DNA of 64,000 bases, taken from assembly GCA_012999515.1 (NCBI GenBank), contig JABEEB010000001.1:1736001-1800000 (forward strand), read 5' to 3'. Made by a program: the position numbers and the translations under genes. Shown here one piece after another: positions 7,788 through 18,002 of the stretch. The first letter of the stretch is position 1; each line of letters opens with the position of its first letter. The stretch is from Salifodinibacter halophilus (GTDB lineage: Bacteria; Pseudomonadota; Gammaproteobacteria; Nevskiales; Salinisphaeraceae). The notes below the pieces were generated by a model. That model saw only the letters and a program-made list of their open reading frames with translations. It did not search any database and was not told the DNA's origin.

Positions 7788-9308
7788 TTACTCCTTGGGC
7801 ACTGTCGCGGCGGGCGAAGTGTCGCGATGGATCTGCAATAGTGCTGTGACCAGTATTATAGCCGGCAAGCCGGCGGCCGCGGTGGCGAGGAAAAACCAGC
7901 CGTAGCCGTAGTGATCGACCATCCAGCCGGAAAATCCACCGAGGAGCTTGCCCGGCAGTGTCATCAGCGACGAGAACAATGCGTATTGAGTCGCGGTGTA
8001 GGCTGTGTTGGTCAGGCTTGAGAGATAGGCGATGAAGACCGTGCCTGCCAGGCCGCCGGCCAGATTCTCGGCCGAGATGGTGAGTGCGAGCAGTATCATG
8101 CCGGGATCGTCCGGTATCAGCAGCGGTGCTGGTGCGCTGGCAAGCAGGCGCGTCAACGGTGCCTGATCCGTCAGCGTCTGTGCGTTAGCGGCCACGAAAT
8201 CCGGCGGCACGCTGGTCTGGCCTTGTGTCGCCAGCCAGGCGAATACGAGGTTGGCGCCGGTGGTCAGTAGCGCAGCGGCCCACAATGGCCGCATGATGCC
8301 GTAACGCACCACCAGCATGCCGCCGACGGCGGCACCGCCCAGCGTCATCAGCATGCCGAAGATCTTGGAAACGCTGGCGATCTGGTCGAGCGAGTAGTGC
8401 ATGTCCAGATAGAACGGATTAGCCATGACACCGAGCGTGATATCGCAGATACGAAACACCGCGATGAAAGCCAGAATCACGAGCGCGCTTCGTCCGTAGC
8501 GTTTGAAGAAATCCGAAAGTGGGGCGATTAACGCGGTTAACACCCAACCGTAAGCAGTACGCGCCACGCCGTGTGAAAGGCCGATCTGGTCCAGATGCGT
8601 ATCGACCCATGGCTCGTGTGCACGAGCGCTGGGCCGATTGGAGGCCTCCGGCTCGGCGACGATAAGCACCGTAACCATGCCTACACCGACCAGCATGGCC
8701 ATGACCGCATAAGCGATGGGCCACGAAGTGCCGGAGGCGATGAAAAGCGCGCCGGCACCGGCGGTTAGAAGCGCGATTCGGTAGCCGGCTTGATAAGCCG
8801 CGGCCATCGCGCCCTGGATACTTGGTTCGATCGCTTCGATGCGCCACGCATCAATTGCTACATCCTGGGTCGCCGACGAGAACGCAACCAACAGCCCGAA
8901 CCACGCCAGCCACGTGAGGTCCATCGCTGGGTCCGTGGCTGCCATCGCCGCCAAGCCTGTCATCAATCCAAGTTGGGCGACCAGCATCCACGCCCGGCGT
9001 CGGCCGAGCGTACGGGTCAGCACCGGCAATGGCACCCGGTCGATGACTGGCGCCCAGACCACCTTGATCGAGTAGGTAATCCCGAGCCAGGAAAAAAAAC
9101 CGATCGCAGTGCGCGATACGCCGGCCTGGGTGAGCCATGCCGACAGTGTCGAGAACACCAGCAGAAATGGCAGGCCGGACGCAAAGCCCAGAAACGCCAT
9201 GCTGGCGACGCGCGGCCGGGCATAGACCGCGAGTGCCTGCCACCAACCGCCGTGTCGACGCATATGCGTCGTATTGTCGTCGGGTGTTTCGCTAGAATGC
9301 GACGTCAT
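7788..9308 (-). CDS. ampG: Muropeptide permease AmpG (MFS)
   Basis: A 506-residue major facilitator of the AmpG family, which imports GlcNAc-anhydroMurNAc peptides from the periplasm in the proton-driven cell-wall recycling pathway. The first helix region reads FLGFASGLPFLLV, a hallmark of the family, followed by WLTQAGVS and KVVWAPVIDRVP. About 12-14 hydrophobic helices are evident. The length agrees with AmpG proteins of 490-590 residues. The start overlaps the 3' end of the exonuclease III gene by 17 bases, so translation is probably coupled. There is no beta-lactamase or ampD/ampR gene nearby, so no link to resistance regulation can be drawn. Confidence 0.92.
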   Translation of the reverse strand: MTSHSSETPDDNTTHMRRHGGWWQALAVYARPRVASMAFLGFASGLPFLLVFSTLSAWLTQAGVSRTAIGFFSWLGITYSIKVVWAPVIDRVPLPVLTRTLGRRRAWMLVAQLGLMTGLAAMAATDPAMDLTWLAWFGLLVAFSSATQDVAIDAWRIEAIEPSIQGAMAAAYQAGYRIALLTAGAGALFIASGTSWPIAYAVMAMLVGVGMVTVLIVAEPEASNRPSARAHEPWVDTHLDQIGLSHGVARTAYGWVLTALIAPLSDFFKRYGRSALVILAFIAVFRICDITLGVMANPFYLDMHYSLDQIASVSKIFGMLMTLGGAAVGGMLVVRYGIMRPLWAAALLTTGANLVFAWLATQGQTSVPPDFVAANAQTLTDQAPLTRLLASAPAPLLIPDDPGMILLALTISAENLAGGLAGTVFIAYLSSLTNTAYTATQYALFSSLMTLPGKLLGGFSGWMVDHYGYGWFFLATAAAGLPAIILVTALLQIHRDTSPAATVPKE

Positions 9309-10071
9309 AGTCGATGGTCAGCGGCGCATGGTCGGACAAGCGTTGCTCGCGGTAGACTGACTCGGCCGTGGCTTTGGCAGCCAGCGCTGGCGTGGCGACC
9401 TGGTAGTCAATCCGCCAGCCGACGTTGTTGTCCCATGCTCGGCCGCGCTGCGACCACCAGGTGAATTCGTCCTCGTTTGGATTCAGTTCGCGAAAGACGT
9501 CGGCAAACCCCCATTCGCCAAACAGTTTGTCCATCCATGCGCGTTCGTGCGGTAAAAAGCCCGAATTTTTCTTATTGTTTTTCCAGTTCTTGAGGTCGAT
9601 TTCGTTGTGGGCGATGTTCCAGTCGCCACAAACCAGATAATCACCGGGCGCGGCTTCACGCTCGGCCAGCAGTTTGGGAAAATAGGCTAGGTAGCGCTCT
9701 TTTGAGTCCTGCCGGTGATCGCCTGACGAACCGCTCGGCGCATACAGGCTGGCGATGGATAATGAGCCGAAGCGCGCTTCGATGTAGCGTCCTTCGGCGT
9801 CGAATTCGGCATCGCCCATACCCCGAATGACTTCATCCGGTTCGCGCCGGGTGTAGATCGCAACGCCGGAATAGCCCTTGCGGTTCGTCGCGCCTTCGTA
9901 GAAGCAATGGAAACCGGCCGGCCAGAAGGCATCCATGCCTTGAAGCTGGTGTGGCTGGGCTTTTAGTTCCTGGATGCAGACCACGTCGGCGTCCTGCGTG
10001 GTCAGCCAGTCGAAAAAACCCTTGCGTTCAGCAGCGCGGATGCCGTTGGCATTGAAGGTGATTACGCGCAT
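9292..10071 (-). CDS. xth: Exodeoxyribonuclease III family nuclease
   Basis: A 259-residue endonuclease/exonuclease/phosphatase fold protein. Exonuclease III enzymes cut at abasic sites and degrade 3' ends during base-excision repair. All catalytic signatures are visible: Asn7, Glu35 in IQELK, Tyr110, Asp150 and Asn152 in GDWN, and Asp247-His248 in LSDHAP. It is divergent from pyrE, the same arrangement as crc-pyrE in Pseudomonas, and has the length of Crc. Pseudomonas Crc, as I recall it, has lost several of these residues, so this protein should be a working nuclease. It is probably the first gene of an operon with ampG and the DUF4139 gene. Confidence 0.9.
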   Translation of the reverse strand: MRVITFNANGIRAAERKGFFDWLTTQDADVVCIQELKAQPHQLQGMDAFWPAGFHCFYEGATNRKGYSGVAIYTRREPDEVIRGMGDAEFDAEGRYIEARFGSLSIASLYAPSGSSGDHRQDSKERYLAYFPKLLAEREAAPGDYLVCGDWNIAHNEIDLKNWKNNKKNSGFLPHERAWMDKLFGEWGFADVFRELNPNEDEFTWWSQRGRAWDNNVGWRIDYQVATPALAAKATAESVYREQRLSDHAPLTIDYDVAF

Positions 10072-10136
10072 ACAACGTTCAGCGTGGAATAATTGGCACG
10101 CATGATACCCATCACGACACGAAAATCACGATAACC

Positions 10137-10787
10137 ATGACCGCACCCGACGCCGACGCTAGCCAAGCGTTTCTACGACTGGCGGCCGAGCATGACGCAC
10201 TTAAGTTTGGTGAATTCACGCTTAAATCCGGCCGAGTGAGCCCGTATTTTTTCAACCTGGGCGCGATTGCGTCGGGCGATGGGTTGCGCCGTCTAGCTGA
10301 GTTTTACGCCCATGCGCTAGCTAGCGCCGGTATTGCGTTCGACACAGTCTTCGGCCCTGCCTACAAGGGGATCCCGTTGGCCGCGGCGCTTGCCACGGAA
10401 TTAGCCGGGCGCGGCATCGATGCCGGCTTTGCCTACAATCGAAAAGAGGCCAAGGATCACGGTGAAGGCGGCAGCCTGGTCGGCGCGCCCGTGACGGGCC
10501 GTGTGGTGATCATCGACGATGTTATGACGGCCGGCACTGCAGTGCGCGAAGCGATTGAAACCATACGTGGCGCCGGTGGCGAAGTGGCGGCGGTTCTAAT
10601 CGCACTCGATCGCGACGAGTGTGGCGCCGATGCACGCTCACCGACCGCCGCGCTCGAAGCCGACGAAGGTATCCCGACGATCGCGGTCGCGGGTCTAGCC
10701 GACGTGTTGGCTTATGCCCGGCGCGAAAATATAGGTCCCGGGACCGAAGCTGCCATCGAAGCCTACCGAGCCGAGTACGGCGCCTGA
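10137..10787 (+). CDS. pyrE: Orotate phosphoribosyltransferase
   Basis: A 216-residue type I phosphoribosyltransferase that joins orotate to PRPP, forming orotidine monophosphate in pyrimidine synthesis. The PRPP-binding motif VVIIDDVMTAGTA lies at residues 123-135. The N-terminal FTLKSGRVSPYFFNLG is typical of PyrE (substrate loop). The catalytic loop KEAKDHGEGG is in the middle. The length matches bacterial PyrE (about 213 residues). It is divergent from the exonuclease gene, with 65 bases between the starts, and convergent with hemB. A short terminator-like hairpin follows the stop. Confidence 0.95.
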   Translation: MTAPDADASQAFLRLAAEHDALKFGEFTLKSGRVSPYFFNLGAIASGDGLRRLAEFYAHALASAGIAFDTVFGPAYKGIPLAAALATELAGRGIDAGFAYNRKEAKDHGEGGSLVGAPVTGRVVIIDDVMTAGTAVREAIETIRGAGGEVAAVLIALDRDECGADARSPTAALEADEGIPTIAVAGLADVLAYARRENIGPGTEAAIEAYRAEYGA

Positions 10788-10808
10788 ACATCCGCTGCAT
10801 GGACGACG

Positions 10809-10829
10809 CGTACCCGTGCTCGGTACGTT

Positions 10830-10831
<2 letters not shown>
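10809..10831 (+). terminator. Probable pyrE terminator
   Basis: CGTACC (10809-10814) pairs with GGTACG (10822-10827) and is followed by TTTT. The stem is short (6 bp). It overlaps the last codon of convergent hemB, so assignment is moderate. Confidence 0.45.
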
Positions 10832-12743
<1,912 letters not shown>

Positions 12744-12787
12744 CCACCGACACACCGACGAGTTTTAACTCGAACGCCAGGCCAGTG

Positions 12788-12810
12788 GCCGAACCGGCCG
12801 CTGGTTCGGC
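12788..12810. terminator. Strong hairpin between convergent sigma and aminotransferase genes
   Basis: GCCGAACC (12788-12795) pairs with GGTTCGGC (12803-12810), an 8-bp perfect stem with a 7-base loop. Neither side has a T tract, so this is not a classical intrinsic terminator. A smaller palindrome, CGAGTTTTAACTCG, lies just before it. Confidence 0.35.
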
Positions 12811-12827
12811 AAACGCCGCGCGTTGCC

Positions 12828-14021
12828 CTATCCGTTGACGACGTCGCTTATGGCGCCGGCCACATAATCCAGGTTGTCCTGCCGTAAACCGGCGACGTTG
12901 GCCCGGCCGGATGCAACCATGTAGATGCTGTACTCGTTTTTCAGCCGCTCGACCTGGTCGCTGTTCAAGCCGGTATACGAGAACATCCCGCGCTGGTTGG
13001 CGATGTGGCCGAACTGCTGCTCGAGCCCATAGGGCGCGAGTGCGTCCACCAGGTCGCTGCGCAGGGCATTGATGCGGCTACGCATCGCTGAAACTTCGTC
13101 GCGCCAGCGTGCGGATAACTCTTCGGAGTTCAGGATGGTCGACACGATTGCGCCGCCATGCGCGGGCGGGTTGGAATAGTTACCGCGCGCCGTCGTGGCG
13201 AGCTGCGAGCGCACATCGGTCATGGCTGATTCGTCGTGAGCGACCGCGATCAGGCAACCGATGCGTTCACGATAAAGCCCGAAATTCTTGGAACAGGACT
13301 GGGTGATCAGCGCTTCGTCACAGGACTCGGCGACCAGCCGCGGACCGAAGGCGTCGTCTTCCAGCCCGTTACCGAAGCCTTGGTAGGCGAAATCGACCAG
13401 TGGCAGCACACCGCGATCGCGTACCACGTCGACTACTTGTTGCCATTGCTCGCGATTCAGATCAAACCCGGATGGATTATGGCAGCAGGCATGCAACAAA
13501 ACGATGTCACCGGCCGGGATCGACTTCAAATCGGCCAGCATGCCGGCGAAGTCGAGCTGATTATTATCGTCGACGTAGGTGTAGCGCTTGATCGGCAGGC
13601 CGGCCGCCTCAAACAGCCCGATGTGGTTCGGCCAGGTCGGTGTGGGCAGCCAAATCGAGGCCGTTGGGAACTGGGTGCGACAGAAATCGCCGGCCAGCCG
13701 TAGCGCGCCGGTGCCGCCCGGCGCCTGGGTGGCGGTGGCCCGGTTGGCAGCCAGCACGGGCGACGCTGCACCGAACACCAGCCGTTGTATGCTGTCACCG
13801 AATTCGGGGTCGCCGTGTGAGCCGATATAGGTCTTGGTTGCTTCCTCGGTCAGGCGCGTTTTTTCGGCTTCGTGGACGGTTTCCAAAATCGGTGTGCGGC
13901 CGTATTCGTCGCGATACACGCCGACACCGAGGTCCACCTTATTGGGGTTGTTGTCGGCCTGGAATTCTTGGATCAGGCCGAGTATGGCGTCACCCGGGAC
14001 GCGGTCCACGTTCTCAAACAT
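12828..14021 (-). CDS. Aromatic/aspartate aminotransferase (class I, PLP)
   Basis: A 397-residue type Ia aminotransferase that exchanges amino groups between aspartate or aromatic amino acids and 2-oxo acids. The N-terminus MFENVDRVPGDAILGL is typical of AspC/TyrB. NPSG is at 182-185, the cofactor-binding Asp is in VDFAYQG (Asp210), and the PLP lysine is Lys245 in SCSKNFG, followed by Arg253. The length equals E. coli AspC and TyrB (396-397). Sequence alone does not separate the aspartate from the aromatic specificity, so no gene symbol is given. It is convergent with the sigma gene, and moaA lies 123 bases upstream on the same strand. Confidence 0.9.
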   Translation of the reverse strand: MFENVDRVPGDAILGLIQEFQADNNPNKVDLGVGVYRDEYGRTPILETVHEAEKTRLTEEATKTYIGSHGDPEFGDSIQRLVFGAASPVLAANRATATQAPGGTGALRLAGDFCRTQFPTASIWLPTPTWPNHIGLFEAAGLPIKRYTYVDDNNQLDFAGMLADLKSIPAGDIVLLHACCHNPSGFDLNREQWQQVVDVVRDRGVLPLVDFAYQGFGNGLEDDAFGPRLVAESCDEALITQSCSKNFGLYRERIGCLIAVAHDESAMTDVRSQLATTARGNYSNPPAHGGAIVSTILNSEELSARWRDEVSAMRSRINALRSDLVDALAPYGLEQQFGHIANQRGMFSYTGLNSDQVERLKNEYSIYMVASGRANVAGLRQDNLDYVAGAISDVVNG

Positions 14022-14144
14022 CGATTCGTACCTTGTGCGCTTGGCGCGTCGCGGCGACGGCGATGCGCGACGTTGGTAAAAGGTTGCGTAGCTTATGCTA
14101 CCCGCTGTCGGCTGCCGTGCGCTAGTGGTGCTCGGCGCAGCTGA

Positions 14145-15188
14145 TCAGCCGCCGATATAAGACATTTCGACGCGCCGGCCGGCGGTTTCATGTTGCGTCG
14201 CCGCGGTCCGGCGCTCCGAGAAGCGGTCGGTGCGGGTGCGCCAGATCGAAGCCAGTGTGGACTCGATCGTCGCGTCGTCGGCGCCATCACGAAGCAATGC
14301 ACGCAGATCACGACCGTGAACGCCGAATAGGCAGGTGTACAACTCACCGATTGCCGATAACCGTGCCCGTGAACAGCCGCCGCAGAACGGCTGGGTAATC
14401 GACGCGATCACGCCGAATTGCAGGCTGTCGTCGGTTAAGCGCCAGCGGTTGGCGGTCGCACCCGGCGCGGCCGGCGCTAATGCCGTGATGTCGTGTTCCG
14501 TGCGTACGGTGTCGACGATCTCGCGCGCCGGGACCACGTCATCCAGCCGCCAGCCGTTACTCGCGCCGACATCCATATACTCGATGAAGCGTGGTACCAC
14601 GCCCGTGCCGCGAAACTGTTCGATCATGGGCAGGATCTGGTTTTCATTGACCCCGCGTTGTAGTACGCAGTTCACCTTGATCGGCCCCAGTCCGGCACTC
14701 TGCGCGTTGTCGATCGCGCCCAGCACGTCAGCAACGGGGTAATCGACGTCATTGATCGATCTGAAAACCGCGTCGTCGATCGCATCGAGACTGAGCGTGA
14801 CCCGGCTCAGGCCGCTCGCGGCCAGTGCCTCGGCGCGTTCGTGGGTCAGTAGTGACCCGTTGGTCGTCAGACAGAGGTCGTCAATGCCGTCGATGCGCGC
14901 CAGTCGGTCGACCAGTTCTGGCAATCCGCGTCGGAGCAGGGGTTCGCCGCCTGTCAGGCGGAGCTTATGGACACCCAAGCCGGCAAATAGCCGGGTGAGT
15001 CGTTCGATCTCGTCGAAGTCGAGCAGTTCGCTTTTCGGCAGGAACAAATGCTCGGCGCCGAAAAGCTCACGCGGCATGCAGTACGTGCAGCGAAAGTTGC
15101 AACGATCAGTCAGCGAGATCCGCAGATCGCTGAGGCCGCGATTGTATTGATCGGTCGGTTGCACGGGGTTGCTCGAGCGCCGCTCCAT
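14145..15188 (-). CDS. moaA: GTP 3',8-cyclase MoaA (molybdenum cofactor)
   Basis: A 347-residue radical SAM enzyme that, with MoaC, converts GTP to cyclic pyranopterin monophosphate, the first step of molybdopterin synthesis. The radical SAM cluster cysteines are Cys30, Cys34 and Cys37 in RCNFRCTYC. The second, GTP-binding cluster is formed by the C-terminal FCGGCSRARL and YTC cysteines. The chain ends in Gly-Gly, as MoaA proteins do. No other moa genes are nearby. A DsbA-like gene lies 70 bases upstream on the same strand, so the two could be co-transcribed. Very confident. Confidence 0.95.
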   Translation of the reverse strand: MERRSSNPVQPTDQYNRGLSDLRISLTDRCNFRCTYCMPRELFGAEHLFLPKSELLDFDEIERLTRLFAGLGVHKLRLTGGEPLLRRGLPELVDRLARIDGIDDLCLTTNGSLLTHERAEALAASGLSRVTLSLDAIDDAVFRSINDVDYPVADVLGAIDNAQSAGLGPIKVNCVLQRGVNENQILPMIEQFRGTGVVPRFIEYMDVGASNGWRLDDVVPAREIVDTVRTEHDITALAPAAPGATANRWRLTDDSLQFGVIASITQPFCGGCSRARLSAIGELYTCLFGVHGRDLRALLRDGADDATIESTLASIWRTRTDRFSERRTAATQHETAGRRVEMSYIGG

Positions 15189-15258
15189 ACACCGAGTCTG
15201 GGCCCGATGCTACGTTTCGGCAAGGTCCGGCGAGTACACGAATCCGGTTGTGCAGTCG

Positions 15259-15972
15259 CTAGCCCTTGTTCGCCTGACGCGACACCAGTTCCTTGATCTT
15301 TTCATACGGCTTGCCGCCGGTTATGACGCGATTGCCGATGAGCAGCGTGGGTGTTGCGCGGACGCCGATCTCCTGGCCGACCTTTTTCTCGGCGTTGACC
15401 GTATCCTGGGTTGCATCATTGGCAACGCATTGTTTGAGCGTTTTGGTGTTCACGCCAGCTTCGACGGCCAGGTCGAGGAAATGGCCCATCGGCTTATCGC
15501 TTTCACTCCACTCAGCTTGAGTGGCATATAAGCGGTCGTGGTAGGCCCAGAAATCGCCTTGACGCGCTGCGCAGCGCGCGGCGACGGCCGCCTTGGGCGC
15601 GTTCTGGTGCATCGATAACGGGAAGTCGAAAAATAGATACCGGACCTTGCCGCTGGCCACCAGTTGTTTGCGGATTTTTTTCGCGACCGGGGCAAAGGCG
15701 CCGCAGGCTGGGCATTGATAGTCGCCGAACTCGCGGATTGTCACCGGTGCGCTCTTAGAACCGATCGCCACGCCGCGCTGATCGTAGTTCTGGCGGAATT
15801 TTTTCATCGTGGCCGCGCTGAGGCGCTTGGAGTTGTCCGCATCGGACTGGCGCGAGCCATTGCCGACAGCGCTAAGGATCAGGAGTGCGACGATGATGAG
15901 AATTCCGACAAGGAACACCGGGATGGCAAAGGCGCCGATCAGGCGCCGGCGATCGGGGTTATCGTCGCTCAT
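15259..15972 (-). CDS. Membrane-anchored DsbA-family thiol:disulfide protein
   Basis: A 237-residue protein with one N-terminal membrane helix (about residues 12-36), a short linker and a thioredoxin-fold DsbA domain facing the periplasm. The active-site motif is CPAC at 87-90, in the sequence EFGDYQCPACG. The cis-proline loop, RATPTLLIG, lies near the C-terminus. The layout resembles the DsbA_4 / disulfide-interchange family (BdbD, ScsC-like). The Cys-Pro-Ala-Cys dipeptide differs from the Pro-His of E. coli DsbA, so its redox potential may differ. No DsbB partner is adjacent. It is divergent from crcB; moaA is downstream. Confidence 0.85.
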   Translation of the reverse strand: MSDDNPDRRRLIGAFAIPVFLVGILIIVALLILSAVGNGSRQSDADNSKRLSAATMKKFRQNYDQRGVAIGSKSAPVTIREFGDYQCPACGAFAPVAKKIRKQLVASGKVRYLFFDFPLSMHQNAPKAAVAARCAARQGDFWAYHDRLYATQAEWSESDKPMGHFLDLAVEAGVNTKTLKQCVANDATQDTVNAEKKVGQEIGVRATPTLLIGNRVITGGKPYEKIKELVSRQANKG

Positions 15973-16021
15973 GGGCTTATCAACTCCATTGCTGGCACGG
16001 CCGGCAGTATACGCACGGGCG

Positions 16022-16043
16022 CCCGCCGGGTCAGCCCGGCGGG
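16022..16043. other. Perfect 9-bp GC hairpin in the dsbA-like / crcB divergent region
   Basis: CCCGCCGGG (16022-16030) pairs with CCCGGCGGG (16035-16043) around TCAG. It lies 50 bases upstream of the DsbA-like gene and about 70 bases upstream of crcB. It is upstream of both genes and has no T tract, so it is not a terminator. It could be an operator or a leader hairpin. Confidence 0.4.
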
Positions 16044-16111
16044 TGGGTAGGTGTTAGGTGTGTGATAGTTTTTGCTCCCGATGCGACTGGCTTTGTTCCG
16101 ATAATGGCCCC

Positions 16112-16513
16112 ATGAACGTATTCACGACCATGGCTGCAATCGGCGTGGGCGCTGCACTCGGCGCCAACCTACGCTGGGCGCTGGGTTTGACGCTGAATTA
16201 TTTATTGCCGCAACTGCCTTTGGGGACGCTGGCGGCCAATGTGCTCGGTGCCTTCCTGATCGGGCTCGCGATCGCGCTGTTAGCTGCGGCCCCCGTTACC
16301 ATGCCGGCCGTATTTCGACCGCTTGTCATTACCGGGTTTCTGGGCGCTCTAACCACGTTTTCGACATTCTCGGCGGAGATTTTCAACCAGTTGGCCGAGG
16401 GGCGGCCGCTGTGGGCCATTGCTGGCATCGGTGCACATGTCCTGATGTCATTGGCCGCTGTAGCCCTTGGTGTGGGGTTGGTCGGTCTGGCCCGCTACGG
16501 CCTGTCGTCGTAA
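16112..16513 (+). CDS. crcB: Fluoride ion channel CrcB/Fluc
   Basis: A 133-residue protein with four hydrophobic helices that forms a dual-topology dimeric channel exporting fluoride across the inner membrane. The family signatures are present: GANLRW near residues 17-22, ANVLGAFLIG at 42-51 with the pore Asn43, and GALTTFSTFS at 78-87 (central sodium site and phenylalanine track). I chose ATG 16112 because the frame to 16058 would add 18 residues of cysteine-rich non-membrane sequence that other CrcB proteins lack. The Shine-Dalgarno sequence is weak. I could not recognise a fluoride riboswitch upstream. Confidence 0.92.
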   Translation: MNVFTTMAAIGVGAALGANLRWALGLTLNYLLPQLPLGTLAANVLGAFLIGLAIALLAAAPVTMPAVFRPLVITGFLGALTTFSTFSAEIFNQLAEGRPLWAIAGIGAHVLMSLAAVALGVGLVGLARYGLSS

Positions 16514-16668
16514 CGGACGATACGCCGGGCCTTGATTACAGCGCTTAGATGTCCCACAGATCATGGTGAATCCGCGATAATTGTGGTGGTGGCCTCCGAA
16601 ATCCGGCCCGGACAACCACGGTTGCTGATGATACGACAGCGCAATGTCACGACGCGGCTAATCAAGGC

Positions 16669-17907
16669 GTGATTCCCTCACTGCCCGATCCGACGATCTG
16701 GAATTATCTGTCGATGCCGGTGATAACGGCCATTGTTGGCTATATCACCAACGTGGCTGCGATCTGGATGATGTTTCATCCGGTTCGTTTTGTCGGCATT
16801 AAACGGCTGCGGCTTGGCTGGCAAGGCGTGGTGCCGCGGCGTGCGTCGACCATGTCGGGCATCGCCGTCGACACTATCGTGGGACCGCTGATCACGCGCG
16901 AGGATATTGTAGGCCGGCTCGACGCGGACGCGCTGGCCGAACGCTTGCGACACTCGAGCGAAGAACTGGCCGACGCCATCGTGGACGAGATTGCGAGCCA
17001 GTACTTCCCCACGACGTGGGAAAGCATGCCGGCATCGCTTAAGGCACAAGCGCGGCGCCGTGTACGCCAGCAGGCGCCGTGGGTGGTGCGCGATCTGATC
17101 GCCGATCTGCAAGGCGAAATCGACTCACTGCTGGATTTAAAACATCTGGTCACGCATGCGCTCATTGCTGATAAGCGTCTGCTGAACCATATCTTCAAAC
17201 AAATCGGACATCGCGAATTTGTTTTCATAGCGCGCGCCGGCGGCATTTTCGGGTTTTTGTTCGGCCTGATTCAGATGTCGGTCTGGGCGGCCTGGCAGCC
17301 GTGGTGGTTGTTGCCGGTTTTTGGCGCACTTGTTGGTGGTGCCACCAACTGGGTCGCGCTCAAGATGATTTTTAATCCGCGCCAGCCACGCCGGATCGGA
17401 CCGTTTCGGGTGCAGGGTGTTTTTTTCCGTCGTCAGGCAGCGGTTGCCGGTCAGTATGGTCGACTAGTCGCCGAACGCTTACTGACGCCCGATAATCTGG
17501 CGTCGGCGATATTCACCGGGCCCAGGGCGTATCGCTTCCGAGCGCGCGTGGCCGCACGCATCGAACGTGGTTTCGATGACGCGTTGGGGCCGTTGCAGCC
17601 GCTGGGGTGGCTGGCAGTCGGCCGAATGCGGCGGGCATTGATACGCGGCGCGGCCGCCAACAGCTTGGCCCGGGGGCAGCAGATGATTGAGGCGAATCGC
17701 GATGATTTGACGCGGCGTATCGGTTTGGCTGATTTATTGGCCGATCGATTGCGTTCGCTTGCGCCGGTCGACTTCGAGCGCATGCTGCGGCCGGCATTCG
17801 AGCAGGACGAATGGTTGTTGATATTGGCCGGCGCAGCGCTCGGCACCGCGGCCGGCGTGTTTCAACTAATCACGCTTTTTACCAGCGTGATCGTTCATGC
17901 ACTTTAA
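16669..17907 (+). CDS. DUF445 family membrane protein
   Basis: A 412-residue protein of the DUF445 (YjiN/YheB-like) family. It has two copies of the characteristic membrane element: GYITNVAAIWMMFHP near residues 24-38 and GGATNWVALKMIFNP around 223-237. Each is followed by a cytosolic-looking helical segment with IVGPLITRED-type sequence. A last hydrophobic helix closes the C-terminus. The function of the family is unknown. The start is a GTG at 16669 with a weak AAGG just before it; an internal ATG (codon 17) is possible. The neighbouring genes give no functional clue. Confidence 0.8.
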   Translation: MIPSLPDPTIWNYLSMPVITAIVGYITNVAAIWMMFHPVRFVGIKRLRLGWQGVVPRRASTMSGIAVDTIVGPLITREDIVGRLDADALAERLRHSSEELADAIVDEIASQYFPTTWESMPASLKAQARRRVRQQAPWVVRDLIADLQGEIDSLLDLKHLVTHALIADKRLLNHIFKQIGHREFVFIARAGGIFGFLFGLIQMSVWAAWQPWWLLPVFGALVGGATNWVALKMIFNPRQPRRIGPFRVQGVFFRRQAAVAGQYGRLVAERLLTPDNLASAIFTGPRAYRFRARVAARIERGFDDALGPLQPLGWLAVGRMRRALIRGAAANSLARGQQMIEANRDDLTRRIGLADLLADRLRSLAPVDFERMLRPAFEQDEWLLILAGAALGTAAGVFQLITLFTSVIVHAL

Positions 17908-18002
17908 GCACGCGTCGTTACGCGAACGTGTGACCGGCTAAACTTGAGGCGTCGTTGCCAGCCGACTGAGCAGCGCACTAGAGGCCGCAAAGAGGAAACG
18001 AC

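Noticed and set aside
15980-16111. Fluoride riboswitch upstream of crcB
   Set aside because: I could not find the conserved pseudoknot elements by eye. A covariance search would be decisive.
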